In this document: in pieces, positions 12,496 to 23,119 of the stretch
How positions within the stretch are numbered: position 1 is the first letter of the stretch
Layout of the letters: the number at the start of each line of letters is the position of its first letter
DNA from: Ptychodera flava
Lineage: Eukaryota > Hemichordata > Enteropneusta > Ptychoderidae
Assembly: GCF_041260155.1 (NCBI RefSeq)
Contig: NC_091928.1
Location: 40,489,388-40,553,387, forward strand
Length of the DNA: 64,000 nucleotides
Direction: 5' to 3'
Notes under the pieces: model-generated
Database searches by the model: none
Seen by the model: the letters and a program-made list of their open reading frames with translations, nothing else
What the model was told of the DNA's origin: nothing
Position numbers and translations under genes: made by a program

Positions 12496-12555
12496 AACAA
12501 AGAGGTCATCTGGCAGAAAGCTTTCAGTCATAGACCTTTCCACCTTTTCACAAGA
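12496..12555 (+). CDS. Gene C, internal exon
   Basis: A 60-bp exon sits between TATATTATTGCAG and the donor GTGAGA. It encodes 'NKEVIWQKAFSHRPFHLFTR', is phase 0 at both ends, and so joins in frame to 13010-13154. I do not recognise the family. The coding case rests on matching phases across three exons. Confidence 0.5.
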
Positions 12556-13009
12556 GTGAGATTAAATACCTGAGAGGGGCAACACAGGTGTTAATGAGGG
12601 TTACAGCATCAGCATTCAGTCAGCAGCTGGAGCTTAGAGGGAACACTTCATGCAGGAACTTTGTTTTTTAGCGTTTTGGAGACAAGTCAGCATAATGTAG
12701 CAAACATTCCTGTACATTGTTTACAAATGCGGTGGGAAATTTTGTTTTTTATCATTTCTATCAGATTGGACAAATATTTTTCAAAAGTAACATGACTTGG
12801 TGGAGCAGAAGCATTATAATTCCTTCAAAATATGAGCATGCAGGTTCTTAATTTAGCATTGTTTAATATGTCCATGTGATTGCTTCAATCGTCTTTTTAA
12901 TTTTGCATATACTATTTGGCTGACTTTGGTAAAATACCACAGACCATTTCATTTATAGTACAATAGAAAGTGATGTAACAGATTAAATTAAATTCTCAAT
13001 TTCTTTCAG

Positions 13010-13154
13010 CTTACACGTACAAAGATATCAAGTGTAGGGCTGACTGTATCAAATTTTAATGATGCTATCATTGAAGAGTGCGTAAGCATGAGGACATCAA
13101 ATGGAAACAGCAAGAGAAATTACTTAGGCCTGATTGCACCAACAGTAAATATCT
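13010..13154 (+). CDS. Gene C, internal exon
   Basis: The acceptor AATTTCTTTCAG and the strong donor GTGAGT bound 145 bp that are open throughout in one frame, starting LTRTKISSVGLTVSNF and ending near 'APTVNI'. It enters at phase 0 and leaves at phase 1, fitting its neighbours on both sides. The product is unrecognised. It lies on the strand opposite gene B, within gene B's intron if that gene model holds. Confidence 0.6.
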
Positions 13155-13849
13155 GTGAGTATTTTGTGAACTTTGTTAGAACTTTTACTGTTCTTTGTTC
13201 CTTTCACGAGAAAAAACTAAGAAAGTGAATAATATTTCACAATTATTGAAATTTCAAAATATGGGACCCAAGTTAAAGTGCCAGTAATGCCAACTTTTTA
13301 TGTTTTTTTTCACTATTTTTGTTTTAATGTCAATCATAATTTCTTGTTCTACTTCCAAAGGCAAGTTGATATATACAGTATTCAGCTTGTCAATTCGGCC
13401 TGTACTTGTGTAAACTACGATGTTATTGTTGACAATTGAATTCTGGTGCAGAATTCAAATGCAAACATTGACAGTGCATTTTACACATATAGACGCTATG
13501 TCGGCAATCTAAATTATGGATATTTCAACATTCGTTTTGGAGTAGTGTAAGAACTTACAAATGACATATGAAATTTAAAAAAATGAAAAAAAATCATTAA
13601 AACTTAGCATTAGTGGCCCTTTAATATAAATGGAGAATACCAAATTGAATCATGTTTGTAATTGTTATAGCAATGGAGCACATACTTATACTGGTAACAA
13701 TCTGCAATCTGATTATCTGATGTTTTGTACATTATCAAAATATTTACTGCAAACTGTAATTTCAATTACATGTAATGAATGATCAAAAAGGGAGCAGTCA
13801 TAGTGTCCGCATTGGATAGATTTTCTCCGTTCTCCTTTGCATTTGATAG

Positions 13850-13971
13850 ACAGCAAAAACCAATGTGATGGTCATGCAGAACTACAGTTTCCAGTTCAGA
13901 TTCTGGAAGTAGAGAACAATAGGCAGTGCGATATTAGTACATGTCTTTTACTTGCACATCACCATGCATGA
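13850..13971 (+). CDS. Gene C, last exon
   Basis: Entering at phase 1 after TTTGATAG, the frame stays open for 40 codons: 'YSKNQCDGHAELQFPVQI', 'LEVENNRQCD', ending LLLAHHHA-TGA. A poly(A) signal AATAAA lies at 14633. The three linked exons give about 108 residues of C-terminus with no recognised domain. The acceptor has a weak pyrimidine tract. Confidence 0.45.
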
Positions 13972-15862
13972 TTTTCAGATAAGCCTGTCATCTTGTGGTG
14001 ATAATTGTCAACTCAACTGCTGAAAGGATTTACCTTTTCATATTTGAAGTTTGGTGACCTGTTGTTTTTTCATGTTTGAAGTCACAAATGGAAGAGCTAC
14101 ATGTAAGGTTTGATGGTTTGATAGAAGCATGTGCCAGTGAATATACAGTGCTTCAAACTAGCTTTCTCGTATCAGGTTACTGACAATATCGGTAATTAAT
14201 GATAATGCATGCATTATGTATGAATTCTGCATGTCAACGAGAATATGAGTCAATGAGTTGCGCAGTTTGTTGGGTGCTCTAACTAGCACTTGCCATTTAC
14301 AATCTTCTGGCTTTATCTTACTGCAACGCCTCAAGGAAACAACATATATTTTTGAAGCGGTATTACTACTATTTCATGATTTGTTTCCAAATTTACCGTA
14401 GCAGGCGATTATTTATGGACAATTCTGACAATTGAACTGCCTCAATAATTATAAGCCCCCTGATTCTTTAGCATACATGTAGCTTGATAACATTAAATTT
14501 CTTTCACATGGGCCAATGACAATGCATTAGTAGTGCAGTTTCCATTGATTCATCTTTGAAATGTGTGAGCAATACTTTTGCATACATAAGAAATGGAGTA
14601 GTTAAATTCTGTGGGTTTATGTGAAAAGTAGGAATAAAAGAAACTGTAGCGCTCCTCTACAGCATAAAACTGTTAGATTTTTAAGCAAGTGAAGATCTAA
14701 GATGACACCAAAACAATTGAGGATATTTTAAAGGCACAGGAGCTGTAACTTTTGGCATTATTTTCATGATTTCATATTTAGATTAAAAGTAGTTCATAGA
14801 AATGTTCTTACTCGGAGATGTTTACTGAAGTATAATTATCCACTGAGTGGGACTGCATGGGGAGGTTTCAGTAAGACAAACAATAAATATGTGCCGCACC
14901 CAAATATGGCTGCCTCCATGCAACTACCTGATAAACAAATGAAATCTCTACTGTAACCAACTGAAAGAGAGACTTATTATCAAAAGCCAAAATTTCAGGG
15001 ATTGAGTGACCTCATAGCAGGTCGATATTTCTTCAAAACTGTAAAAACGTTGAATTGAAATTGAGGTTATGCAAATCAAAAAGTAAGGTAACTTAATTAT
15101 AATGGTATCATTTTGCATTGTTCTGTGGAGACATGGCAGCTGGTGAATACTTCAAAGATGAAATGTCATGACAAAGTAAATGTATGCAAGAAGTTGAACA
15201 CTGCACAATGAGATAACTCGAAAGTTAAAACATCATGTAGTCAGAGCCCTTTCATGTACTGCAGTTTTGTATCCCATTATATTGCCATACAGTCATTTTC
15301 AAATGACTTCTGTACATGTACCTGTAGTATTGTCCAACATCTAACAAGGAGAAGTTATTCTTTTCCAAGTACATAACCATGCAACATATTTCAAATCCAA
15401 CACTGTAAGCAGCAGATTAAGAGATATGTCAGTATTTTTCTGGGCAAAACAAGAAAAGTGACCATAGCAAATTTCTGAAATCTCATAAACACTCCTCACT
15501 GTTTATCTTTAGTCACTGCAACCATACATACTTTAACACAAGCAAACATTGGACGAATTTCTTATACAAAAATACTTTCGTAATGAATCAAACAAGAACA
15601 ACAAAACCCCTTGGCCCTGAGAAAAATTAGAATTAGAATGTATTTGTGGCAGATATACTTAATTTAAATAAATGCATTTGCAAAAACGTATCAGAGATTT
15701 GCAATAACTATTTGCAAAAATTTATAACTGTGCTGGAGAATTTCTGTTGTTAATAGTACTGTGAACAAAAAAAATTGCCTTGTTTTCAGGCAAAATTCTA
15801 GGCCAAAAGAGATAATATTTGTCGCAGGTTGGTATAAGTCATTTGACACTGTTGGTACTCAC
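13972..15862. other. Intronic/intergenic stretch, little seen
   Basis: Apart from the possible gene C poly(A) signal at 14633 and a short coding-like frame at 14083-14183, I see no supportable feature. Confidence 0.4.
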
Positions 15863-16102
15863 CTGAAAATTCCTTACTTCTGACAGCTGCTTTACCACCA
15901 GACGTCTCAGCAGATACCGAACCGCTTTGGAAGGCTTCACTACTAACCGTACCACTCTGTTTCTTTTTTCTACCATGAGTCACTCTACCACCAGATATCT
16001 CAGAGGAAGCGGGACCACTAGGCAGCTCTTCACTGCAGGCTGTAACTGAACCCATCTGTTGCTTTTCACTTCTAGACATCACTGTACTGCCCCCTGTTTC
16101 AT
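15863..16102 (-). CDS. Gene B, exon 5: Ser/Gly-rich linker
   Basis: Between the acceptor TCTGGTGTTTCAG and the donor GTGAGT lie exactly 240 bp, phase 1 at both ends. They encode a low-complexity linker with two ~30-residue imperfect repeats (CSEELPSGPASSEISGGRV; 'SSEAFQSGSVSAETSGGKA'), each ending in a basic patch (HGRKKK, AAVRSK). It probably forms a flexible spacer between the coiled coil and the NHL propeller. An exon of length 3n with equal phases could be skipped without a frame change. Confidence 0.6.
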
Positions 16103-16980
16103 CTGAAACACCAGAGAATAGTTTGACAATTCTGCCGAAAATGCCATCAGACCTTTCTTCTCTGTTGACGGATAAGAAATCCTTCTAAATAGTAAGTCAC
16201 ATTCAGTTATGTGATTTTACAGTCATTGAAAAGCAGTTTGAATAATTTATTACCCAAGAAGTTGAGATGAGTTTGGAATTTATTCAGAAGGAAGATCCCC
16301 AACTTCTCACATGATATGATAAATGTACTTCTCTATCTATTGCTCAACTTTCATCCACTCATAATGACGTGGCTTGATCTACCTTCAGCCTATTACCATA
16401 CTGTAAACATGTGTTTTTATAGCTAGTATGCCTTTTTTAATCAAATTAAACTTGTGGCAAGCGTTTGCTAATTTAAGATGAAATTATTTTAAGAATTTTC
16501 CTGGATTAAAAATCCACTTATTCATTTCAAATCTTCATTCTGCTATTAAATGCATGCAGTTTGTTCGAAGTGTTTTTCAACAAATTGTTTCAGTAACAAT
16601 ACACAAATATCATATCCGATATTATTACATATGTACCACAGATTACCAATCTTTTGACAACGAAATAAAGTTGGTATTTTCACAGACAGAGATAATATAG
16701 TCCCTGTATATTTTTTGCATTTTCTAAAAATTGTGACACTTTTCTAAGTATTTTAGCTTTTGATTGAGCTAATTATCACTGCTTTTAAATATTTTACTAA
16801 TTGCTTGCTTTCAGCAAAGTATTTCACGCGTTTTATCAACTTCATAGCATTTCAAAAACAGGTCACGTGCCATTATTATGCAAATTATGCAAATTAGTTA
16901 TTATCCCGTACTACTTTCTATTGGTAAATATTGTTGCCGGCTCCTGAACAACAATAAATACTTAAGCGGATTGTATATCT
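16103..16980. other. Intron of gene B, no gene seen
   Basis: AT-rich. A TATA-like ATAAATA near 16953 precedes the CpG-rich patch starting near 17000. Nothing else is supportable. Confidence 0.4.
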
Positions 16981-17820
16981 GTGGAAGAAAATAATTATTA
17001 CGATTGGCAGAACTGTATTTATTTTGAACATTTGGAATCAGAATTTTATTATCGAAGTGAAACTAATATCTCGGCACGGACGGAACAAAATACTGTGACT
17101 ACGATGGAAGCGGTGTACCGGCGAAGGTACACCGAAGCCAAGATGCGCTCTCGACCGAAGACGTCAAAGCTCTCGTCAGGTTGCAAAAAATAAACAGAAA
17201 AACCGTTATGGAAACGCGTCCCGAAGTTGCTGTTTTCAACGACCCGCGACTGGCTTCGGACAATAACAATGGAAACTTGTACCAGTCGAGCTTGACCCAT
17301 GACAGTGACGTAAATCTTGCCAGTTTACGTCATCGTACAGAAACAGCGACGAAGAGTAGCCTATGAGCTAGATTCGCGATCAATATCCAGTTACCATAAA
17401 CAACGGCAAATGAATAATATTGAGTTGGGTTGATGACAAATTCAACCCGTGACCTCGGTCCGTGATAGAGGGACCGTGATAGAGAGACCGTGCCGTGACC
17501 GAGTACCCGGGCCGAGCACATCGACAAGCGATACATACCCGTGTCGGCCACGGCAAAGACAAATGTGATAGATCGGCTCCTGCGACAACGCGGCAATCAG
17601 TGCTTCGCAATCCTTGCAATGGTGTAGCCAGCAAGTTCAAAACCAGTTACCCGTTCTATTCTCAAATCACCGAAGGAGTCTTAAACTTTACATTCAACAT
17701 CACCGCCTCAGAAAACAACTCTCAACAGCGTCTTTCTTCGCCAGATGTCCGAACATCACCGTGCATTTCACGTACGTAACCGTAAATCTGACAGTCGTAC
17801 TCGGACTCCGATTAGTCTAA
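16981..17820 (+). other. CpG-rich patch with coding-like open frames
   Basis: Base composition changes sharply here, with many CpGs. One frame (about 17072-17366) reads 'DGTKYCDYDGSGVPAKVHRS', 'LSTEDVKALVRLQKIN' and METRPEVAVFNDPRLASD up to a stop. A second (17495-17779) contains 'FKTSYPFYSQITEGVLNFTF'. CRE-like TGACGTAA/TTACGTCA sites lie near 17308 and 17327. It could be a first exon with its promoter, a captured gene fragment or a transposon piece. I recognise no family and no splice linkage. Confidence 0.3.
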
Positions 17821-17971
17821 TTTCGCATACAATTTGGAAGTTTCAGTCATTGTAATTTTTATTGCAATTGATCTTGTTACTCTAAATACCAATTTTGCTC
17901 ACATGTATTTAAAATATTTAAGATTTCTGTCCTGAAACGTCTCTGTTTGTGTCTGTTTTTGTTGTCTTTAA

Positions 17972-18286
17972 GGCCAAAAAAAAAAGAAATGTTTCTGGTC
18001 AGGTCCTTCTTTAAAAAATGGTGCGGCGACGCGCATTTTATTTTTTTATTTTTTTTTTCTCTCAAGGGAGGGAGGAGGGTCAGTTTTATAGTTTTATCAA
18101 TATAGTCACATATATACTGTTCATGCAGTCACTGATCATGCCCCCAAAGAATTTTCTCTTTCTCTTCAGCCATTTTGGTTTGGTGTCAGCCACGGCCGCC
18201 GGCCACAAACAGAAAAAAAAGGTGACGCGCTGTTGTTCAAGTGACGCGCGCGCTGACCAGAAACATTTCTTTTTCTTTTTTTGGCC
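17972..18286. mobile_element. 315-bp MITE, TAA target duplication
   Basis: The ends GGCCAAAAAAAAAAGAAATG and CATTTCTTTTTC...GGCC, each followed inward by TTTCTGGTCAG or its complement, form long terminal inverted repeats. They are flanked by TAA on both sides (17969-17971, 18287-18289). The core is T-rich and non-coding. A 3-bp TWA duplication is typical of PIF/Harbinger elements. Confidence 0.75.
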
Positions 18287-18719
18287 TAATAGTCGAGATG
18301 GAAATACAGTGATATAGTGAACTCGGTACGCTGCATCAAATATTTGCATATGAATGGTAGAACGTATTCCCTAGCCAATCAGTGAGCTCACAGCTGATGA
18401 AAAGTTCATTGACAGCATATCAATGCGCACTATAAAGAATCTATTTGCGATCAGGCCGTGTCGTGATTGGCTGTTTTTTTCGACCGCGATCGACAAATTA
18501 GGAAACATATGTAATAATAACTTTTCCGAGCGAAGCGAGGAAAAGTACAGGCAGAATACACCGTATCCCGAGAGATATACCTTCGGAACGCCACAGAGTG
18601 CCCTCCAAGGCCATGGGGTTCTGTCATATTATTAAAAGGGATTTAGTCCTTGTGTAGCCCTTTGGATGAGGTATGACATATTTTGGCCGGTTTTTTTTTT
18701 TCTAAAAAAGTTACATTAC

Positions 18720-19030
18720 CTTTATGGTGCCGTGTTTCAATGGTAACCTGTTCCTTTTCCTTAAGGTCTCTCTTTTCTGTAAGAGATGTTCTGGTTAATT
18801 CTGTTGACAGTGCTATGTCTTTTCTCCCAACTGCTTTTCCAACCGTTAAAGGTTGCATTACTGTTGCTACATCCATCACAGTTCCTCCACTGCCAGCCAT
18901 CCCCGGTTTCTTGGTTTGAGGTAAACCTCACTTTTCCTTACAGTCATCTTTGGTTGTAGAGTGGTATCTTCATCACTGTCAGTGATATTAGTTTTTTTGT
19001 TTCCATCATCCATCAGGCTATCAATGACAC
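18720..19030 (-). CDS. Gene B, exon 4: charged linker
   Basis: Acceptor TTGTATGTAG, donor GTAATG, phase 1 at both ends. The frame starts with an acidic stretch ('DSLMDDGNKKTNITDSDEDT'), then MTVRKSEVYLKP. It continues one frame over as 'GSGGTVMDVATVMQPLTV' and a charged helix 'KRDLKEKEQVTIETRHH'. The observed 311 bp is one short of a multiple of three, which matches a single-base deletion near 18895-18905. No known domain. Confidence 0.5.
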
Positions 19031-20836
19031 CTACATACAAACAACATAGTTGAAAATAATATTTTGTCAGATATTCTGACACATAACATTCATATAAACA
19101 AGTGAAAATGTGAAAGTGAATATCATTGGATATCCTTTTAAAGAGATTGACAAAACATGAAACAAAGACATAAATGTCGTGGGGTATGATGTTAGTGTAA
19201 AACTAGACGCTCAATCGAGCACTTTACTGTTCTCAGTCCCTGTGAATTAGACCAGGATTAGCTACTTTGATATGTACCTCGTGTAACAAATACAACACCA
19301 TAGAAAATGATCTCCCATTATCCTTTATTTTCTGTAATAAGGTGTATTACATCAGAGACATCATCAGCACTTACTGACCCAGAAATATGAGTCGTCCATG
19401 TAAGTGTATCATTGTGAAGCATGAATTACTAAACAGGATACATTGAATAAAGCATACAAGTCAATCAAATTCTGGAAGTAAATCTCTATTTCTGCCATTC
19501 AGGCCAATACAAGGATGTGACATGTCTGTATTCCTCAGCCAGGGGGTAGTTCTAAAGTTTGAATTTAACTGGCAGACCTTGCTTCTGCAAGGAATCATCT
19601 AGTTTTAAGTTCGATAAATTGATTCTTTTGCGACCTTGGAAGGCTGCAAATGTTTCCACCAATGAAATCCACCTCCATTCTCTTATCATATAGAAAGTAG
19701 GCAAAAAATACTAAAAACCTGTTTCTAAATTTCTTTTGCACTATCACAGTGATTTATGGACTATGGCTAATTTATTTCAAAGGATAGTCAGTGGTTTTGG
19801 TCAGGGTATTTTATAATTTTTCATAGTACATGGTGGTCAAGATGGATAGGCAACATGATTTTGTGATCCATAATGACGCAAAGTGGTGACCCTATTACTA
19901 TATGGACAGTAAGTTTCACCCTGCATTTGATAGCTCCATAATGAAAGTTAAATTTGGTAGTGTGCACTCAAACCTTTCTAACAGTGTCCAGCTGTAAATT
20001 TTTGATGGTACAAATGTAACACTGTTTAGTAGAGAATACTTTTAGAGATATGGTCACTTAAATGACTGTCACAAGTAGGCTATTCACCTCATAAATAAAA
20101 TATCGGCATAATATTGTGTGCTGGTATCTATATGCCATTTTCACATTGACAAATCAATAGTGCTTTAGATCACATTCTTCTGGGATATGTTGATATACAT
20201 AGTCTAAACAGTTTTGAAATGGTCTCGAAAATTGCTACCTTGTAATAAAAGAATAATTCGGTTTACAACAGAAACACACATACAGCATGCTAAAGGTGAA
20301 AAACAAACAACAGAACTGTTACAAATTGATGTCAATTTCACTCTCACAAAAGTGATCTCAAAAGGCTGCAACTTTGTTCTATCATATCAGTAGATATGGT
20401 GAAATGTTTTAATTTAAAAAACTTTTATATTCGAAGTTATCTCTGAATACACAAGTATTACTGTACCATGTAGGAGTTTGTTGCTGACTAATTGTCTGGC
20501 TACTTGCTCCAAATATATTCACAATATGTATGAAGTTTATTTCCTTCAGAACCATGTTGCCAAATTCCTAAAGCACAACATTTTTATTGTACATACTACA
20601 AAAATAACCGTAATTAGATAGATAATCTTGGTCAAGTATTCTGTTATCAGTTTGCTTCACCATCAGCAAGTGCAATATGCAGTCCTCAATATTACTTTTT
20701 TTAAAAAACAAATAAATACTTATTACACTTTAAAAAACAAACTGATTTCTATACTGCATCACTGTCATCTAAGCATTTGATAGGAGAACATACCAGTAAT
20801 TGTTTTTTGAAAACATAAAGCTACCTTTTCTCCTAC
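19031..20836. other. Intron of gene B, no feature seen
   Basis: AT-rich sequence without coding frames longer than chance, repeats or RNA signals that I can support. Confidence 0.4.
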
Positions 20837-21440
20837 CTTTCTCTTCCATTTCTGTTGTGATACTTTGTTTCCCAAGTTGAAGACTTTCTGCAAGTTGTTT
20901 CTGCTGTTTAATGTCTGACATACCAGATTGTGCATCAGATAACTCTGATAGTTTTTCCCTTGGTTCAGTTATTACTTTTTGTTCAAACTGAGATTTTAGT
21001 CTGTAGATTTCACTAACTTTTGTTGAAACTACTTTTTCAGCTTTCTCATACAACTGCCTGCACTCATCTAACTGCTTCTGTAAGTGTGAGTTATCCTTCT
21101 GTGCTTCTGCTAAACGGGATTTGAGCACACTCTTTTCTGTGAAAGTTGTTCGGAATTTTTGTTTTCTTTGTCAAGCTGACTTTGCAAGGACTTAACTTTT
21201 GTATGTGATTTGTCAAGCTGGCTTTGTAAGACTGAACTTTGGACTGTGCCATGTCAAGCTGGTTTTGTAAATACTGAACTTTGGACTGTACTAATGCTAA
21301 GTATCTGATGTCAGAATCTGTGAGCTGTTGCCCAGTGCCATAGATTGGAAGTAAGCTTCTGGCCTGTAAACTCAGCGTCTTATAGGCTTCTGTGATTGGT
21401 AGAGTCAGGTTTCCTTGCTGTGTGAGTTTGCTCTCCAATT
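20837..21440 (-). CDS. Gene B, exon 3: coiled coil
   Basis: Acceptor TTTCTCACAG, donor GTAGGA. It starts ELESKLTQQGNLTLPITEAY and runs into heptad-repeat sequence: 'QYLQNQLDMAQSKVQ', then 'LQSQLDKSHTKVKSLQSQLD' in a second frame, then 'LKSRLAEAQKDNSHLQKQLD' and 'EKAEKVVSTKVSEIYRLKSQ' in a third. At DNA level a 42-bp unit (14 residues, two heptads) is repeated about three times around 21150-21290. One unit is 41 bp, which explains the first frame change. A second indel lies near 21130-21145. It probably mediates oligomerisation. Whether the indels are real or assembly errors is open. Confidence 0.6.
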
Positions 21441-21650
21441 CTGTGAGAAAGTGTAAAGTAAATTCTGTCTTAACTACAGTTATATGGTTGTGATAACAGT
21501 ATGAAAAGCTTTTGAAAGAAATAGGTGTATCACCTGTGAGTGTATTGTCTTTTTGTGTGCATCATACTCAGGAAGGCCCAACCACAACATAGGAAGCTGT
21601 TTTTAACACGAGCAAATGGGTTGCACGGAAAGTTAGATTTGATAACTTAC

Positions 21651-21914
21651 CAACAATTGATAAGCTCTCACTTTCTACATCAGTCATAAGATACCTTGTA
21701 ACACCCAGTAGTGCTAAGATTTCCTGTCTAGAGGATATGATATGTTGAACCCTGTCGGTCAATGTCATCACTGCTTGGAGCATATCAAACTGCCTTCCTC
21801 TTTGTCTGATACACTTCTCAGGTTTGAATAGTGAATGTATGTTGGTCTCAGTGGATGACCTGATTTCATGAGCCAGATTGAGCTCAAGTAGCATTAGTGT
21901 TGATGCTTCTTTGT
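21651..21914 (-). CDS. Gene B, exon 2: helical segment
   Basis: Acceptor CATATCTCTCGCAG and donor GTAAGT bound 264 bp that are open in one frame, phase 1 at both ends. It encodes a predicted helical stretch starting NKEASTLMLLELNLAHEIRS and including 'FDMLQAVMTLTDRVQHIISS'. No zinc-binding RING or B-box residues are present, unlike TRIM proteins. Confidence 0.6.
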
Positions 21915-22077
21915 CTGCGAGAGATATGAATACAACCAGTGAGTAACTTTTCAACTAACTGTAATATAATTATATCAAAGTGACAAAGATGGATCCATGT
22001 AAATTTTGCATTTTTTGTTGTCTCTGGAAAAAAAATATGAAAAAGGTCTTAAAAATTAAGTTGATGCAGTTACTTAC

Positions 22078-22141
22078 TCAGTACAAGGTCATCCACTGAA
22101 AGATCTTGAACATTTTGTGGAACAAAATTGGTTTCTTCCAT
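22078..22141 (-). CDS. Gene B, exon 1 with start codon
   Basis: ATG at 22141-22139 has good start context (AAG-ATG-G). It opens MEETNFVPQNVQDLSVDDLV and ends at the donor GTAAGT in phase 1, fitting exon 2. The upstream AG next to the ATG means a 5' UTR intron is also possible. The whole model (22141-22078, 21914-21651, 21440-20837, 19030-18720, 16102-15863, 8815-8054) gives about 748 residues. Confidence 0.55.
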
Positions 22142-22589
22142 CTTAAAATACGAAAGATGAATGCATTAATTGATTATCCCACATTTGTTTGCAAATCTTT
22201 TCATCTTGCTAGCTATTAATGAAAGAGTTACCAGAAACTGAAAGTTTTTGCAGCAACCAAGCCAAGATATGATTTCTCTGTATCAACAACTGTTATTTCA
22301 CCTATGGCGTGGTGGAAACCTAGAATACAACTTGTCAATATAATTAAATATGAGTAGATTGAGTTTTGTCACTGTATGCAAGTGAATATATAAAGTATAT
22401 GTAAGTTAAGTAGCATCTCCCAATGCCAGTGTATAATTGTGCGTGGAAACTATACTCCATTGCTTGTTACAATGACAGTATTTGATGACCAGATATGAAC
22501 TGAATGTGCTCACGTATTTTACAACAGATTCATTAATAGTAGTACGCTTCACAAAATGTTGTATATCCAGTATTCAACAGAATAACTTG

Positions 22590-23095
22590 ACCTACTAATG
22601 TGACCCCTGAATGGAAGGAATGACTTTGAGTTTGACAAAGTTACAAACTTAGTTATCAAGCATTGGAGTTGACTGCTGATGACTCAACATGCATTGACAT
22701 TTATCAGACACTACTGGACGCATGAAATAATACAATATGACATGAATTACTGCATACTTTTGACTGTTATGAAGTTGTAGAAAACAATTGTACCTTTGAC
22801 CTGTCTCATATAAAGTCAAAACAACGAGCAAGGAGATGTTACGCAACATTTGCAGACCTCAGGATAATCACTAACCAAAACACAAGAACAAAGACAGACA
22901 GACGTATATTCTGACAGCAGTTCAATTGAGCACACGTGGAAGAAAGACTCCTGATAAGACTAGCCGTGTATACGGTCTACTGCCAGAGTAACTATCTCTG
23001 ACGAGGATTTATTGTATTATGTTTTTCAATATTCCTGTCAATAAACCCAATTCATACCAATATAATCGACATCCGTGTGAGGCGTGTAATAAGAA
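22590..23095. repeat. Upstream segment of gene B, shared with gene A
   Basis: It aligns with 28915-29430 over about 500 bp: 'gtgacccctgaatgg', 'aggagatgttaYgcaac', 'actgccagagtaactatctc', 'cctgtcaataaacccaattc'. Each copy lies a few hundred bases 5' of the first visible coding exon of a minus-strand gene. It could be a shared promoter carried by gene duplication, or a dispersed element with an AATAAA near its plus-strand 3' end. Confidence 0.7.
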
Positions 23096-23119
23096 CAATC
23101 AGACATCTGTTATATCATT

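Noticed and set aside
12152-12559. 135-codon frame with hydrophobic segments
   Set aside because: It overlaps the tandem duplication and intron sequence; only the last 60 bp, in another frame, are a supported exon.
14083-14183. Coding-like frame SQMEELHVRFDGLIEACASE on the plus strand
   Set aside because: The acceptor is weak, there is no clear donor, and it lies after the gene C stop.
18018-18349. 99- and 87-codon frames in T-rich sequence
   Set aside because: Low-complexity frames lying inside and beside the MITE at 17972-18286.
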